Part shown: piece after piece, positions 17,763 through 26,499 of the stretch
How the letters are laid out: each line of letters starts with the position of its first letter
Position numbering within the stretch: position 1 is the stretch's first letter
Assembly: GCF_902167635.1 (NCBI RefSeq)
Contig: NZ_CABHMS010000003.1
Coordinates: forward strand, 124,001-188,000
Direction: 5' to 3'
DNA from: Chitinophaga vietnamensis
Lineage (GTDB): Bacteria; Bacteroidota; Bacteroidia; Chitinophagales; Chitinophagaceae
DNA length: 64,000 bases
Program-made: the position numbers and the translations under genes
Notes under the pieces: model-generated
What the model was told of the DNA's origin: nothing
What the model saw: the letters and a program-made list of their open reading frames with translations, nothing else
Database searches by the model: none

Positions 17763-18971
17763 ATGGGTAGAGTCATTGTATGTATCGCTTTAGTAAGCTG
17801 TGCGGCGCTTTTTTCCTGTCAGCAAAAAACGCCGCCCGCACAGCCGCCCACTCCTGTGAACTTGTACACTGTGAAGCGTGAGCGGGTCCAGTATTTCGAT
17901 CAATACCCTTCCACCACACAGGCCCTGAGCCAGGTCAATATCGTGCCCACGAACGTACAGGGATATGTTACCGGCATCTTCGCCGCTGATGGTAGCCAGG
18001 TACACAAAGGACAGCTGTTGTACGAGATCGATAAAAGGATCTATCAATCTACTTATGATCAGGCCTTAGCCAATCTCAAAGTGGCAGAAGCCAACGAGAA
18101 GCAACAGCAGCAGGATGCAGACCGTTACGTATATCTGAATAAATACAATGCCGTAGCCAAACAGGCATATGACCATGCGGTGATTGCGCTGGAAACGGCC
18201 AAAAGCCAGACCAAGGCGGCACAGCAGGCATTGAAGACCGCACAAACCAACCTGAACTTCGCCAGCATCTACGCGCCTTTCGATGGCACCATCGGCATCA
18301 GCGCCGTAAGAGTAGGGAACGTGGTAGTGAGCGGACAAACCATCCTGAACACCATCTCCACCAATGACCCGATGGCAGTGGATTTCCTGGTGAATGAAAA
18401 ACAATTGCTGGCCTTTGAGCGATTCAAGAACGATAGTAAAGGCATGCCGGATTCGCTCTTCACCATGCAGCTGCCGGATAATTCACTGTATCCCTTTCCA
18501 GGCAAGATCGCGGTGATCGACCGTGCCGTAGACCCGCAAACAGGGACCATCCGCGTACGCCTCGTATTTCCCAATCCGCAAAACCTGCTGAAGGTGGGCA
18601 TGAGCTGCGTGGTGCGCGTACGTAACCTCGAAACCACGCCGCAGATCGTGGTACCTGGCAAAGCAGTGGTAGAACAGATGGGCGAATATTTCGTATATGT
18701 GGCGAAAGATACGGTGCTGGCTGAAAAGACCGGCGCCGCCAAAGTCGCGCCGGCAGAGGAACAGCAAGGCAAAGGACCCAGGCTGCACGCCATCCAGAAA
18801 AAAGTGAAACTCGGCCAGACGATCGGCGCCGACGTGATCATATTATCCGGCGTGAGTGATGGCGAAAAGGTGATCGTAGACGGGATACAGTCTATCCACG
18901 ATGGCTCGCCCATCTCGCTGGGAGCCAAGAAAAACAAGCCCGGGAAAGATAGTACACAACAAGGAAAATAG
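17763..18971 (+). CDS. RND efflux periplasmic adaptor (membrane fusion lipoprotein)
   Basis: 402 residues from ATG 17763, with a lipoprotein signal ending at Cys19 (ALFSCQQK). Then come the first half of a barrel-sandwich domain (VQGYVTGIFAADGSQVHKGQLLYEID), a helical hairpin (~90-165, Gln/Ala-rich), the second half (IYAPFDGTIGISAVRVGNVV), a beta-barrel domain and a C-terminal membrane-proximal domain. It links the inner-membrane RND pump to TolC. An in-frame start further upstream would lie within the TolC gene and lacks a lipobox at the right distance. Confidence 0.93.
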   Translation: MGRVIVCIALVSCAALFSCQQKTPPAQPPTPVNLYTVKRERVQYFDQYPSTTQALSQVNIVPTNVQGYVTGIFAADGSQVHKGQLLYEIDKRIYQSTYDQALANLKVAEANEKQQQQDADRYVYLNKYNAVAKQAYDHAVIALETAKSQTKAAQQALKTAQTNLNFASIYAPFDGTIGISAVRVGNVVVSGQTILNTISTNDPMAVDFLVNEKQLLAFERFKNDSKGMPDSLFTMQLPDNSLYPFPGKIAVIDRAVDPQTGTIRVRLVFPNPQNLLKVGMSCVVRVRNLETTPQIVVPGKAVVEQMGEYFVYVAKDTVLAEKTGAAKVAPAEEQQGKGPRLHAIQKKVKLGQTIGADVIILSGVSDGEKVIVDGIQSIHDGSPISLGAKKNKPGKDSTQQGK

Positions 18972-18991
18972 CGCAAAGATACAGGCAGCCC

Positions 18992-21900
18992 ATGATTGCA
19001 AATACTTTCATCAAAAGACCGGTAACAGCCATAGTGGTATCCATTGTATTGGTACTAACGGGCACTGTTTGCATTCTCAACCTGCCTGTGGATCAATATC
19101 CTGATATCACGCCGCCCGTGGTGCAGATCAATGGGCAGTTCATCGGCGCTGATGCACAAACAGTGGAACAAACGGTGGCCACGCCCATAGAAGGACAGGT
19201 GAACGGTACGCCCGGCATGGAATACATGCAAAGCAACAGTACCAACAACGGCGGCATGCAAGCCACTGTTACCTATGGCGTTGGCACAGATATCGATATC
19301 GCTACGCTGGATGTGCAGAACAGGGTGAGCATTGCTACGCCACTGGTGCCGAGCGCCGCCACCCGCCTGGGTTTGACCGTGCGCGCCGTCAACCCCAGTA
19401 TGCTCATGATGGTGGCCATCTACTCACCCAAAGGCACACACGATATTACTTTCCTCGACAACTACACCAACATATTCATACAGGACGCGCTGCTGCGCGT
19501 GCCCGGCGTAGGCACCATCAACAGCTTTGCGGATAATTTCAGTATGCGCGTGTGGATGAATCCCGAGAAGATGGCCGCCTACAGCATCACGCCGCAGGAT
19601 ATCATCACGGCGCTCAACAGCCAGAACGTGCAGGTGGCGGCAGGTTCCGCGGGCGTGCCGCCGCAGTCCAAGGCACAGACCTTTGAACTGGGCATCCTGG
19701 TGAATGGCCGCCTCAGCAAAGTATCGGAGTTTGAAAATATCATCATCAAAACCATCCCTTCTACCGGTGCATTGGTATACCTGAAAGATGTGGCCAGAGT
19801 GGAACTGGGCAAATTCAGCTTTTCCAGCAATTCCTTTGTGGACGGGCATCGCGCGTCGTACCTGCGTATTTACCAGGCGCCGGGCAGCAATGCCCTGAAA
19901 ACAGCCGAAGGCATTTATAAAGAGCTGGAACAGCTGAAGCAGTTCTTTCCTTCAGATGTGGAATATAAAGTACCCTTCGAATCCGTGACGGTGGTAAAAG
20001 TATCCATGAGCGATGTGGTGATAACCCTGCTGATGACATTGGCGCTGGTGGCCATAGTGGTATATGTGTTCCTGCAAAACTTCCGTTCCACGCTCATTCC
20101 GGTGCTGGCGATACCGGTGTCTATCTTTGGCACTTTCTGTTTCTTCATACCACTGGGCTTTACCATCAACACCCTCACCATGTTCGGTTTTGTGCTGGCC
20201 ATCGGTATCGTGGTGGATGATGCTATCATCGTGGTGGAGGCGGTGCAGCATTACATGGATGAAAAGGGGATGTCGCCCAAAGAGGCCACCTATCATGCCA
20301 TGCGGGATATTTCCGCGCCGGTGGTAGCGATTGCGCTGATACTGGCGGCCGTGTTTGTGCCGGTAGGTTTCATTCCCGGCATTGTGGGAAGGCTGTATCA
20401 GCAGTTTGCGATCACCATTGCCATCTCTGTTATTATCTCTGCCTTTGTAGCATTGTCGCTCACGCCTGCGCTTTGTACACTGTTATTGAGACCTACTGAT
20501 CCAGATAAGCCGAAAAAGGCCATGAGCAAGGTGTTTGAGAAATTCAACGCCTGGTTCGACCGTGTCACGAAAAGTTATGTGCGCGGCGTGGACAGGAGCA
20601 TCAAAGCCAAGCGGCTGATCATCTTCTTACTGATCCTGATCTGTGCGGCCGCAGGATATTTATTCATGAAAAAGCCTTCGGGCTTTATTCCTTCGGAAGA
20701 TGACGGCAACCTGTATGTGACCTTCCAATTGCCGCCCGCATCATCTACAGTACGTTCTGTGCAGGTGATGAACAAACTGATGAAGGTAGTGTCGGAAACG
20801 CCTGGCGTGGCGCATTACGCGGCATTGTCCGGATTGAATGTGATCAACAACGCGTCTAATTCCAACTGCGGCACGATCTATCTGCAACTGAGCCCCTGGG
20901 AGGAACGTTCAAAGAAGACGGAACAGGTGCCGGGCATCATCACGGAACTGCGTAAACGAATTTCAGACGCCGGCATCAACGATGCCAATGTAGAAGTGGT
21001 GCAACCCTCGCCATTGCCGGGCGTAGGCGCCACCGTGGGTTTCAGCTTCCAGATAGAGCAACGCAGCACCAACGACGACCTGCATGCTTTTGAAAATGTG
21101 GTAAAGAAATTTGTGGCGGCCGCCAACCAGCACCCGGCGATATCCGGCGCCTATAGCTTCTACAACGCGCATACGCCCAGCTTCAGCCTGAACGTGAACC
21201 GCGAGAAATGCGAAAAGCTGGGCGTGGATGTAGGCGATGTATTTACCACCATACAAGCGTTTATGGGCAGTATGTACATCAATGATTTCACGACCTATAA
21301 CCGCACCTTCCACGTGGTAGTGCAGGCCGATACAGCATTCCGCAACCTGATATCGGACGTCAACAAATATTATGTGCGCAACCAGGCAGGGCAGATGCTG
21401 CCACTGGGAACGCTGGTTAGTTACCAGCCGGTAGAAACGTCGCCGCTGATTTCGCATTTCAATATTTTCCGCTCCGCGGAGATAGACGGCACGTCTGCCA
21501 CAGGCTACAGCACCACAGAAACTATACAGGCCTTGAAAGACGTGGCCGCCAAAGTGCTGCCACAAGGCTATGCCTACGAGTTTTCAGGCTTGAGCCATGA
21601 AGAGATCAAGGCCGGTTCTACCACCATCTACATATTCATCTTCTCCATCACCTTTGTATTCCTCTTCCTGTCGGCCCTGTACGAAAGCTGGTCGGTGCCC
21701 TTCTCTGTGCTCTTTGCCGTGCCGGTGGGCGTTTTCGGCGCAATACTGACCCTGGTTTTTGTGCCCGGGCTCACCAACAACGTATATGCGCAGATCGGTA
21801 TGATCACCTTGATCGGCCTTGCCGCGAAGAATGCCATCCTGATCGTGGAATTTGCCAAAGTGCGTGTAGACAGGGGAGAGGATCTTATCCAGTCCACGCT

Positions 21901-22252
21901 GGAGGCCGTGGGCCTGCGTTTGCGGCCGATCGTGATGACTTCCATGGCCTTTATTTTAGGCGTGTTGCCGCTGGTGCTGGCAACAGGCGCGGGCGCCGTA
22001 TCCCGCCGTACTATTGGCTATACGGTATTGGGCGGCATGATCGCCGCTTCTACCATTGCTATCTTTATCGTACCGGTATTATTTGTGGTCATCACAAGAT
22101 TATCATATGGCAAGAAGAAACTGGCATGGTTGAAAGAACATCATGAGAGCCTGATGGAGAAAGCGCGGAAAATAGAAGAACAGAATATTGATCCGGAGCT
22201 GGAATTTGAGATTCAAAGATCCCGCGATTTTAATAAACCAGAGAACGGATGA
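18992..22252 (+). CDS. RND multidrug efflux pump subunit 1 (HAE1 family)
   Basis: 1086 residues, the usual AcrB length. Twelve membrane helices are arranged as one N-terminal, five after the first periplasmic domain, then the same again. The opening FIKRPVTAIVVSIVLVLTG and the helix-4 proton-relay pair in GIVVDDAIIVVEAVQH are typical HAE1 signatures. It uses proton-motive force to expel hydrophobic compounds through the adaptor and TolC partners encoded upstream. Its last four bases overlap the start of a second, similar pump gene. Confidence 0.95.
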   Translation: MIANTFIKRPVTAIVVSIVLVLTGTVCILNLPVDQYPDITPPVVQINGQFIGADAQTVEQTVATPIEGQVNGTPGMEYMQSNSTNNGGMQATVTYGVGTDIDIATLDVQNRVSIATPLVPSAATRLGLTVRAVNPSMLMMVAIYSPKGTHDITFLDNYTNIFIQDALLRVPGVGTINSFADNFSMRVWMNPEKMAAYSITPQDIITALNSQNVQVAAGSAGVPPQSKAQTFELGILVNGRLSKVSEFENIIIKTIPSTGALVYLKDVARVELGKFSFSSNSFVDGHRASYLRIYQAPGSNALKTAEGIYKELEQLKQFFPSDVEYKVPFESVTVVKVSMSDVVITLLMTLALVAIVVYVFLQNFRSTLIPVLAIPVSIFGTFCFFIPLGFTINTLTMFGFVLAIGIVVDDAIIVVEAVQHYMDEKGMSPKEATYHAMRDISAPVVAIALILAAVFVPVGFIPGIVGRLYQQFAITIAISVIISAFVALSLTPALCTLLLRPTDPDKPKKAMSKVFEKFNAWFDRVTKSYVRGVDRSIKAKRLIIFLLILICAAAGYLFMKKPSGFIPSEDDGNLYVTFQLPPASSTVRSVQVMNKLMKVVSETPGVAHYAALSGLNVINNASNSNCGTIYLQLSPWEERSKKTEQVPGIITELRKRISDAGINDANVEVVQPSPLPGVGATVGFSFQIEQRSTNDDLHAFENVVKKFVAAANQHPAISGAYSFYNAHTPSFSLNVNREKCEKLGVDVGDVFTTIQAFMGSMYINDFTTYNRTFHVVVQADTAFRNLISDVNKYYVRNQAGQMLPLGTLVSYQPVETSPLISHFNIFRSAEIDGTSATGYSTTETIQALKDVAAKVLPQGYAYEFSGLSHEEIKAGSTTIYIFIFSITFVFLFLSALYESWSVPFSVLFAVPVGVFGAILTLVFVPGLTNNVYAQIGMITLIGLAAKNAILIVEFAKVRVDRGEDLIQSTLEAVGLRLRPIVMTSMAFILGVLPLVLATGAGAVSRRTIGYTVLGGMIAASTIAIFIVPVLFVVITRLSYGKKKLAWLKEHHESLMEKARKIEEQNIDPELEFEIQRSRDFNKPENG

Positions 22253-25200
22253 TTGCCAATACCTTCATAAAGCGGCCTGTCAGCGCAATTGTAGTATCTA
22301 TCGTACTTACAATTTCGGGGCTTATCTGTATGGTAAATCTGCCCTTGGATCAGTTTCCCAAGATCACGCCGCCGGGCGTGGGCATCTCGGCCAACTATAC
22401 CGGCGCCGATGCGCAAACAGTAGAACAAACGGTGACCATCCCCATCGAAGAACAGGTAAATGGCGTGCCCGGCATGATGTACATGCAGAGCACCAATACG
22501 CAAACGGGATCGGCCAGTATCAGCGTGTTGTTCGATGTGGGCACTAACGTGAACGTAGCTACGTTGAATGTGCAGAACCGGGTGGCCCTTGCCGCGCCGA
22601 TATTGCCGTCAGTAGTAGGGCAGCTGGGCGTAACCGTGCGTGCGCGCAACCCCGACCAGCTGATGAACATCGCTATCTTTTCGCCGAAAGGCACCCACGA
22701 TATCACTTTCCTGGACAACTACACCAATACCTTCATCGTGGATGCGCTGTTGCGCGTGCCCGGTGTGGGAGATGTGCAATCACGCGGCAACCCCTTCAGC
22801 ATGCGCATCTGGATGGACCCGAAGAAAATGGCCTCCTACAGTCTCATGCCGGTGGATGTGATCACCGCTTTGCAGCGGCAGAATATGTACATCGCGGGAG
22901 GCGCAGTGGGCGCGCCTCCGCAGCCGTCTACCCAAACAAATGAATATACGATCCTTGTCAATAGTTTGCTGCGCAAACCGGAAGAATATGAAAAGGTGAT
23001 CGTGAAAACGAAGCCCGGCACCGGGGAGATGATCTACCTGAAAGATGTGGCGCGGGTGGAACTGGGCAAATTCAATTATGGCAACAAAGGCTTTGCAGAC
23101 GGCAAACAGGCCACCACGGTGATGGTGTATCAATCGCCCACCAGCAACGCATTACAGACCGCGGAAAATGTTTACGCCGCACTCGCCGAGCTGAAAAAAT
23201 CTTTCCCGCCCGATGTGGATTATGTGGTGCCTTTCGAAAATGTGACCATCATACGGGTATCCATCAACGAAGTAGTGAAAACCTTGTTCGAGGCGCTGGG
23301 CCTTGTGGTGATCGTGGTGTTCCTCTTCCTGCAAAACTGGCGCTCGGCGCTGATCCCCATCATCGCCATACCGGTATCTATCATTAGTACTTTCATCTTG
23401 TTCATACCCCTGGGCTTTACCATCAATACCCTAACGCTCTTCGGTTTTGTGCTGGCGATCGGTATCGTGGTGGATGATGCGATCATCGTAGTGGAAGCCG
23501 TGCAGCATTTCATTGACCATGATCATATGTCGCCCAAAGAGGCCACCTATCAGGCCATGAAGGAGATCTCGGCGCCGGTGGTAGCCATTGCCCTGATCCT
23601 CGCTTCAGTATTTGTGCCGGTAGGTTTCATTCCGGGCATTACCGGAAAGCTGTATCAGCAGTTTGCGATTACCATCGCTATATCCGTGATGCTGTCGGCT
23701 TTTGTGGCGCTGTCGCTCACGCCGGCCTTGTGTACCTTGCTGCTGCGGCCTTCGCATGTGGGCAAGCAATCGAAACATCTCAATAAATTTTTCTATCGTT
23801 TCAATAGCTGGTTCGACCGGATCACTGGTAAATATTCCAATGGGGTGAGGTATTGCATCCGGCAATCGAGGCTGGTAGTGATCATGCTGATCTGTATTTG
23901 CCTCGGCGCGCTCCTGCTTTTCAAACAAAAGCCGACGGGCTTTATTCCTTCGGAAGATGGGGGCAGGGTGATGATCGGCATCCAGCTCGCGGAAGGCACG
24001 GCTACCACGCAAACAGAAGAAGTGTTGCAGAAGATCATGAAGATCGTGGCGGAAACGCCTGGGGTACTGCATTACAACGCCATCTCCGGGATGAACGTAT
24101 TGAGTGGCGGCGCTACCTCCAACGGCGCCAGTATCTTTTGCATGCTGAAACCCTGGGATGAACGCAGCACGCCGGAAACGCAGATACCTGGCATCATGAC
24201 GGAGATCAGGAAACGGATCGCTGCCGCCGGTATCAAAAATGCCAGCATCACGGTGAATGCCTCGCCCGCTATCAGGGGCCTGGGAACCGCTGCAGGCTTC
24301 AGTATGCAGATAGAGCAAGGTAATACCAGCGATGATATTCACCAGTTCGAAACGGTGATGAACAAATTTGTGGCGGCTTTGAAGAAAGAACCGGCTACCG
24401 CTACGGCCTACTGTAACTATGCCGCACATACGCCGGCATTTGAGTTATCGCTCGACCGTGAAAAATGCCAGAAGCTGGGCGTGAATGTAGCAGATGTGTT
24501 CAGCACTTTACAAGGTTATATGAGCAGCAGGCTGGTGGGCAATTTCACGTTGTATAACCGCACGTACCGCGCCATTGTGCAGTCGGACACCGCTACCCGC
24601 GCGCTGATCTCTGATCTTGAAAGATACTATGTACGTAATTCCGCCGGCGAGATGCTGCCCATGAGCACATTGGTGAATTACCGGCCTATCTCCACGGCGC
24701 CGCTGATCACGCATTTCAATATCTTCCGTTCCGCTGAAGTAGATGGCTCAACGCCGCCCGGCTACAGCACAGGCCAGAGCATTGAAACGCTGAAGAAGGT
24801 AGCTGCACAGGTATTGCCGCGGGGATATACTTACGAATTTTCAGGATTGACTTACCAGGAAATAAAGGCTGGCTCCATGACCGCTTATATTTTCATGTTC
24901 TCGATCGTCTTTGTTTTTCTTTTCCTTGCTGCATTATATGAAAGCTGGTCGGTACCTTTCTCGGTGATGCTGGCAGTGCCCATCAGCGCTTTCGGCGCCA
25001 TCTTCGCGCTCACTACGATGCCGGCATTGTCCAATAATATCTATGCGCAGATCGGCCTGATCACCTTGATTGGCTTGTCGGCAAAGAACGCGATCCTCAT
25101 CGTTGAATTTGCCAAAGTGCGGGTAGACAGGGGCGAGGACCTGATCCAGTCCACCATTGAGGCCGTGGGCCTGCGTTTGCGGCCCATCATCATGACTTCG

Positions 25201-25530
25201 CTGGCTTTCATATTAGGCGTAATGCCGATGGTGCTGGCTTCCGGCGCCGGCGCGCAATCGCGCAAGACCATCGGCGTTACTGTACAAGGCGGCATGGTAG
25301 CTTCTTCCTGCATCGCTATCTTTATTGTGCCGGTATTGTTCGTGTTGTTCACCCGCTTGAGCTATGGTAAAAAGAAGCTGGCATGGCTCCGTGCTAACCA
25401 TGAATTGTTGATGGAAAAAGAACGGAAGGTAGAATCACAGAACATCGACCGCGAACTGGAATATGATATCGCGCAGGCGCGGGCAGCGCATGAGCGGGAC
25501 CGCGAGGAGCGCCGGGAAGAAGGGAATTAA
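22249..25530 (+). CDS. RND multidrug efflux pump subunit 2 (HAE1 family)
   Basis: 1093 residues, clearly a tandem paralogue of the preceding pump: same opening (MIANTFIKRPVSAIVVSIVL), same proton-relay GIVVDDAIIVVEAVQH, same C terminus style (LSYGKKKLAWL). Differences are concentrated in the periplasmic domains, as expected if the two bind different drugs or form a hetero-trimer as MdtB/MdtC do. It overlaps the first pump by 4 nt and converges with the minus-strand NTF2-like gene, with a 4-nt overlap at the ends. Confidence 0.95.
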   Translation: MIANTFIKRPVSAIVVSIVLTISGLICMVNLPLDQFPKITPPGVGISANYTGADAQTVEQTVTIPIEEQVNGVPGMMYMQSTNTQTGSASISVLFDVGTNVNVATLNVQNRVALAAPILPSVVGQLGVTVRARNPDQLMNIAIFSPKGTHDITFLDNYTNTFIVDALLRVPGVGDVQSRGNPFSMRIWMDPKKMASYSLMPVDVITALQRQNMYIAGGAVGAPPQPSTQTNEYTILVNSLLRKPEEYEKVIVKTKPGTGEMIYLKDVARVELGKFNYGNKGFADGKQATTVMVYQSPTSNALQTAENVYAALAELKKSFPPDVDYVVPFENVTIIRVSINEVVKTLFEALGLVVIVVFLFLQNWRSALIPIIAIPVSIISTFILFIPLGFTINTLTLFGFVLAIGIVVDDAIIVVEAVQHFIDHDHMSPKEATYQAMKEISAPVVAIALILASVFVPVGFIPGITGKLYQQFAITIAISVMLSAFVALSLTPALCTLLLRPSHVGKQSKHLNKFFYRFNSWFDRITGKYSNGVRYCIRQSRLVVIMLICICLGALLLFKQKPTGFIPSEDGGRVMIGIQLAEGTATTQTEEVLQKIMKIVAETPGVLHYNAISGMNVLSGGATSNGASIFCMLKPWDERSTPETQIPGIMTEIRKRIAAAGIKNASITVNASPAIRGLGTAAGFSMQIEQGNTSDDIHQFETVMNKFVAALKKEPATATAYCNYAAHTPAFELSLDREKCQKLGVNVADVFSTLQGYMSSRLVGNFTLYNRTYRAIVQSDTATRALISDLERYYVRNSAGEMLPMSTLVNYRPISTAPLITHFNIFRSAEVDGSTPPGYSTGQSIETLKKVAAQVLPRGYTYEFSGLTYQEIKAGSMTAYIFMFSIVFVFLFLAALYESWSVPFSVMLAVPISAFGAIFALTTMPALSNNIYAQIGLITLIGLSAKNAILIVEFAKVRVDRGEDLIQSTIEAVGLRLRPIIMTSLAFILGVMPMVLASGAGAQSRKTIGVTVQGGMVASSCIAIFIVPVLFVLFTRLSYGKKKLAWLRANHELLMEKERKVESQNIDRELEYDIAQARAAHERDREERREEGN

Positions 25531-25850
25531 TTCAACAAAGGCCTCGGATCAAAGAGCACTTTGAAATGCCTGATCCTGCCGTTTTCCAGCTGATACCAGC
25601 CACTGCTGAAGATGCGTTTGCCGCCGATCAATATGTTGTAAAATACGGCCACATCATCGCCATCTTCCAGTACTTTTTGCACGTCGTACTTCAGTTTCAT
25701 TTGTTTCATTTCTTCGATGTACACATCGGCGCCATCGCGCGCGCCGAGCACGCCTACAAACGAGAAGTCATCCTGTAACAGGCTTCTGGCGGTGGTGAAA
25801 TCTTCTTCGTTGAGTGCATTGATAAATCGTACTACGGTTTCTTTAGCCAT
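25527..25850 (-). CDS. NTF2/SnoaL-like small protein
   Basis: 107 residues with the cone-shaped NTF2-like pattern: N-terminal helix VVRFINALNEEDFTTARSLL, strand DDFSFVGVLG, a middle helix, and C-terminal strands (VAVFYNILIGG, FSSGWYQLENGRIRHFKVLFD). The family includes ketosteroid-isomerase-like enzymes and non-catalytic binding proteins; no specific activity can be assigned. It is preceded by a perfect CRP/FNR-like palindrome and a perfect TAnnTTTG box, so it is the first member of the island's regulon. Confidence 0.85.
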   Translation of the reverse strand: MAKETVVRFINALNEEDFTTARSLLQDDFSFVGVLGARDGADVYIEEMKQMKLKYDVQKVLEDGDDVAVFYNILIGGKRIFSSGWYQLENGRIRHFKVLFDPRPLLN

Positions 25851-25872
25851 TTTTATGATCGTTTTGTTGGCA

Positions 25873-25916
25873 CAAAGATAGCTAACTGGCAGTATCCTGG
25901 CCTGTGACGATCGTCA
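25873..25916 (-). promoter_or_regulatory. CRP/FNR-like operator and promoter of the NTF2-like gene
   Basis: The palindrome TGACGATCGTCA (25905-25916, extendable to TGTGA-N6-TCACA) lies 24 bp upstream of a perfect -7 box TATCTTTG on the minus strand (25873-25880). The ATG follows 22 nt later. A site centred about 40 bp before the expected transcription start is the class II activator layout. Confidence 0.75.
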
Positions 25917-25920
25917 CAAT

Positions 25921-26025
25921 GTTTGATTTGCGGATTTTTTGATTTACGGATGTAAGAATTTGTGGCGGGCCTGAAGTCTGCCACAAATTCTTACATCCGT
26001 AAATCAAAAAATCCCTAAATCAAAC
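25921..26025. repeat. Long inverted repeat between convergent genes
   Basis: Arms 25932-25966 and 25980-26014 are perfect 35-nt complements around a 13-nt loop. After a 2-nt mismatch, 9 further pairs extend the stem to 25921-25929/26017-26025. The right arm reaches the hsp20 stop codon. The A/T-rich flanks let it act as a terminator for hsp20 transcription. It shares the word GGATTTTTTGATT with the repeat at 48397-48493. Confidence 0.9.
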
Positions 26026-26477
26026 TACTGAACTTTGACCTGCATAGATTGGGACGCCTGTTTTACTTCTTCTTTCTTCGGAAGTTTTAACTTCAGCACG
26101 CCGTCATCATAATGGGCCTCTATCTTGTCCAGCTGCACGGTTTCCGGTAACGTAAAGCTGCGGGAAAAGCTGCTGTAGTTGTATTCCTGGCGACTATATG
26201 TTTTTTCTTTTTCTTCTTTCGTTTCTTCGGATTCGGCGCTGATGGTCAGTACTTTTCCATCTACATCAATCTTCAGGTCTTCTTTTTTAATGCCAGGGCA
26301 GGCCATTGATACTTTATAACTGTCTTTGTCTTCGCTGATATTTACAGCGGGAACGGTTAAGGGCGCCAGCGCACGGCCGCCATTAAAATCTGTTACCCAT
26401 TCTTTCCAGGGTTTGAAGAAATCATCAAATAAAGATGGGAGAAAGTTGTTTGTTTTGGTTACAGCTTGTGTAGACAT
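26025..26477 (-). CDS. Hsp20/alpha-crystallin small heat-shock protein
   Basis: 150 residues. The alpha-crystallin domain spans ~45-135 (VPAVNISEDKDSYKVSMACPGIKKEDLKIDV to GVLKLKLPKKEE), with the conserved GVLxLxLPK near its end; short N- and C-terminal tails are typical. It is an ATP-independent holdase that binds unfolding proteins in the cytoplasm. It is the last gene of a minus-strand operon that runs from 30704 through the ATPase, which ends 22 bp upstream. Unusually for this phylum it has a consensus Shine-Dalgarno sequence. Confidence 0.95.
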   Translation of the reverse strand: MSTQAVTKTNNFLPSLFDDFFKPWKEWVTDFNGGRALAPLTVPAVNISEDKDSYKVSMACPGIKKEDLKIDVDGKVLTISAESEETKEEKEKTYSRQEYNYSSFSRSFTLPETVQLDKIEAHYDDGVLKLKLPKKEEVKQASQSMQVKVQ

Positions 26478-26480
26478 AGT

Positions 26481-26489
26481 TACCTCCTT
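26481..26489 (-). promoter_or_regulatory. Consensus Shine-Dalgarno sequence of hsp20
   Basis: On the minus strand the sequence AAGGAGGTA ends 3 nt before the ATG at 26477. It is a full anti-16S complement. The other genes here lack one, as expected for Bacteroidota, where ribosomes largely ignore this signal. Confidence 0.7.
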
Positions 26490-26499
26490 TTTTTTATAG

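Noticed and set aside
18992-25530. The two RND pumps as an assembly duplication
   Set aside because: They differ throughout in codons and periplasmic residues, so they are true paralogues.
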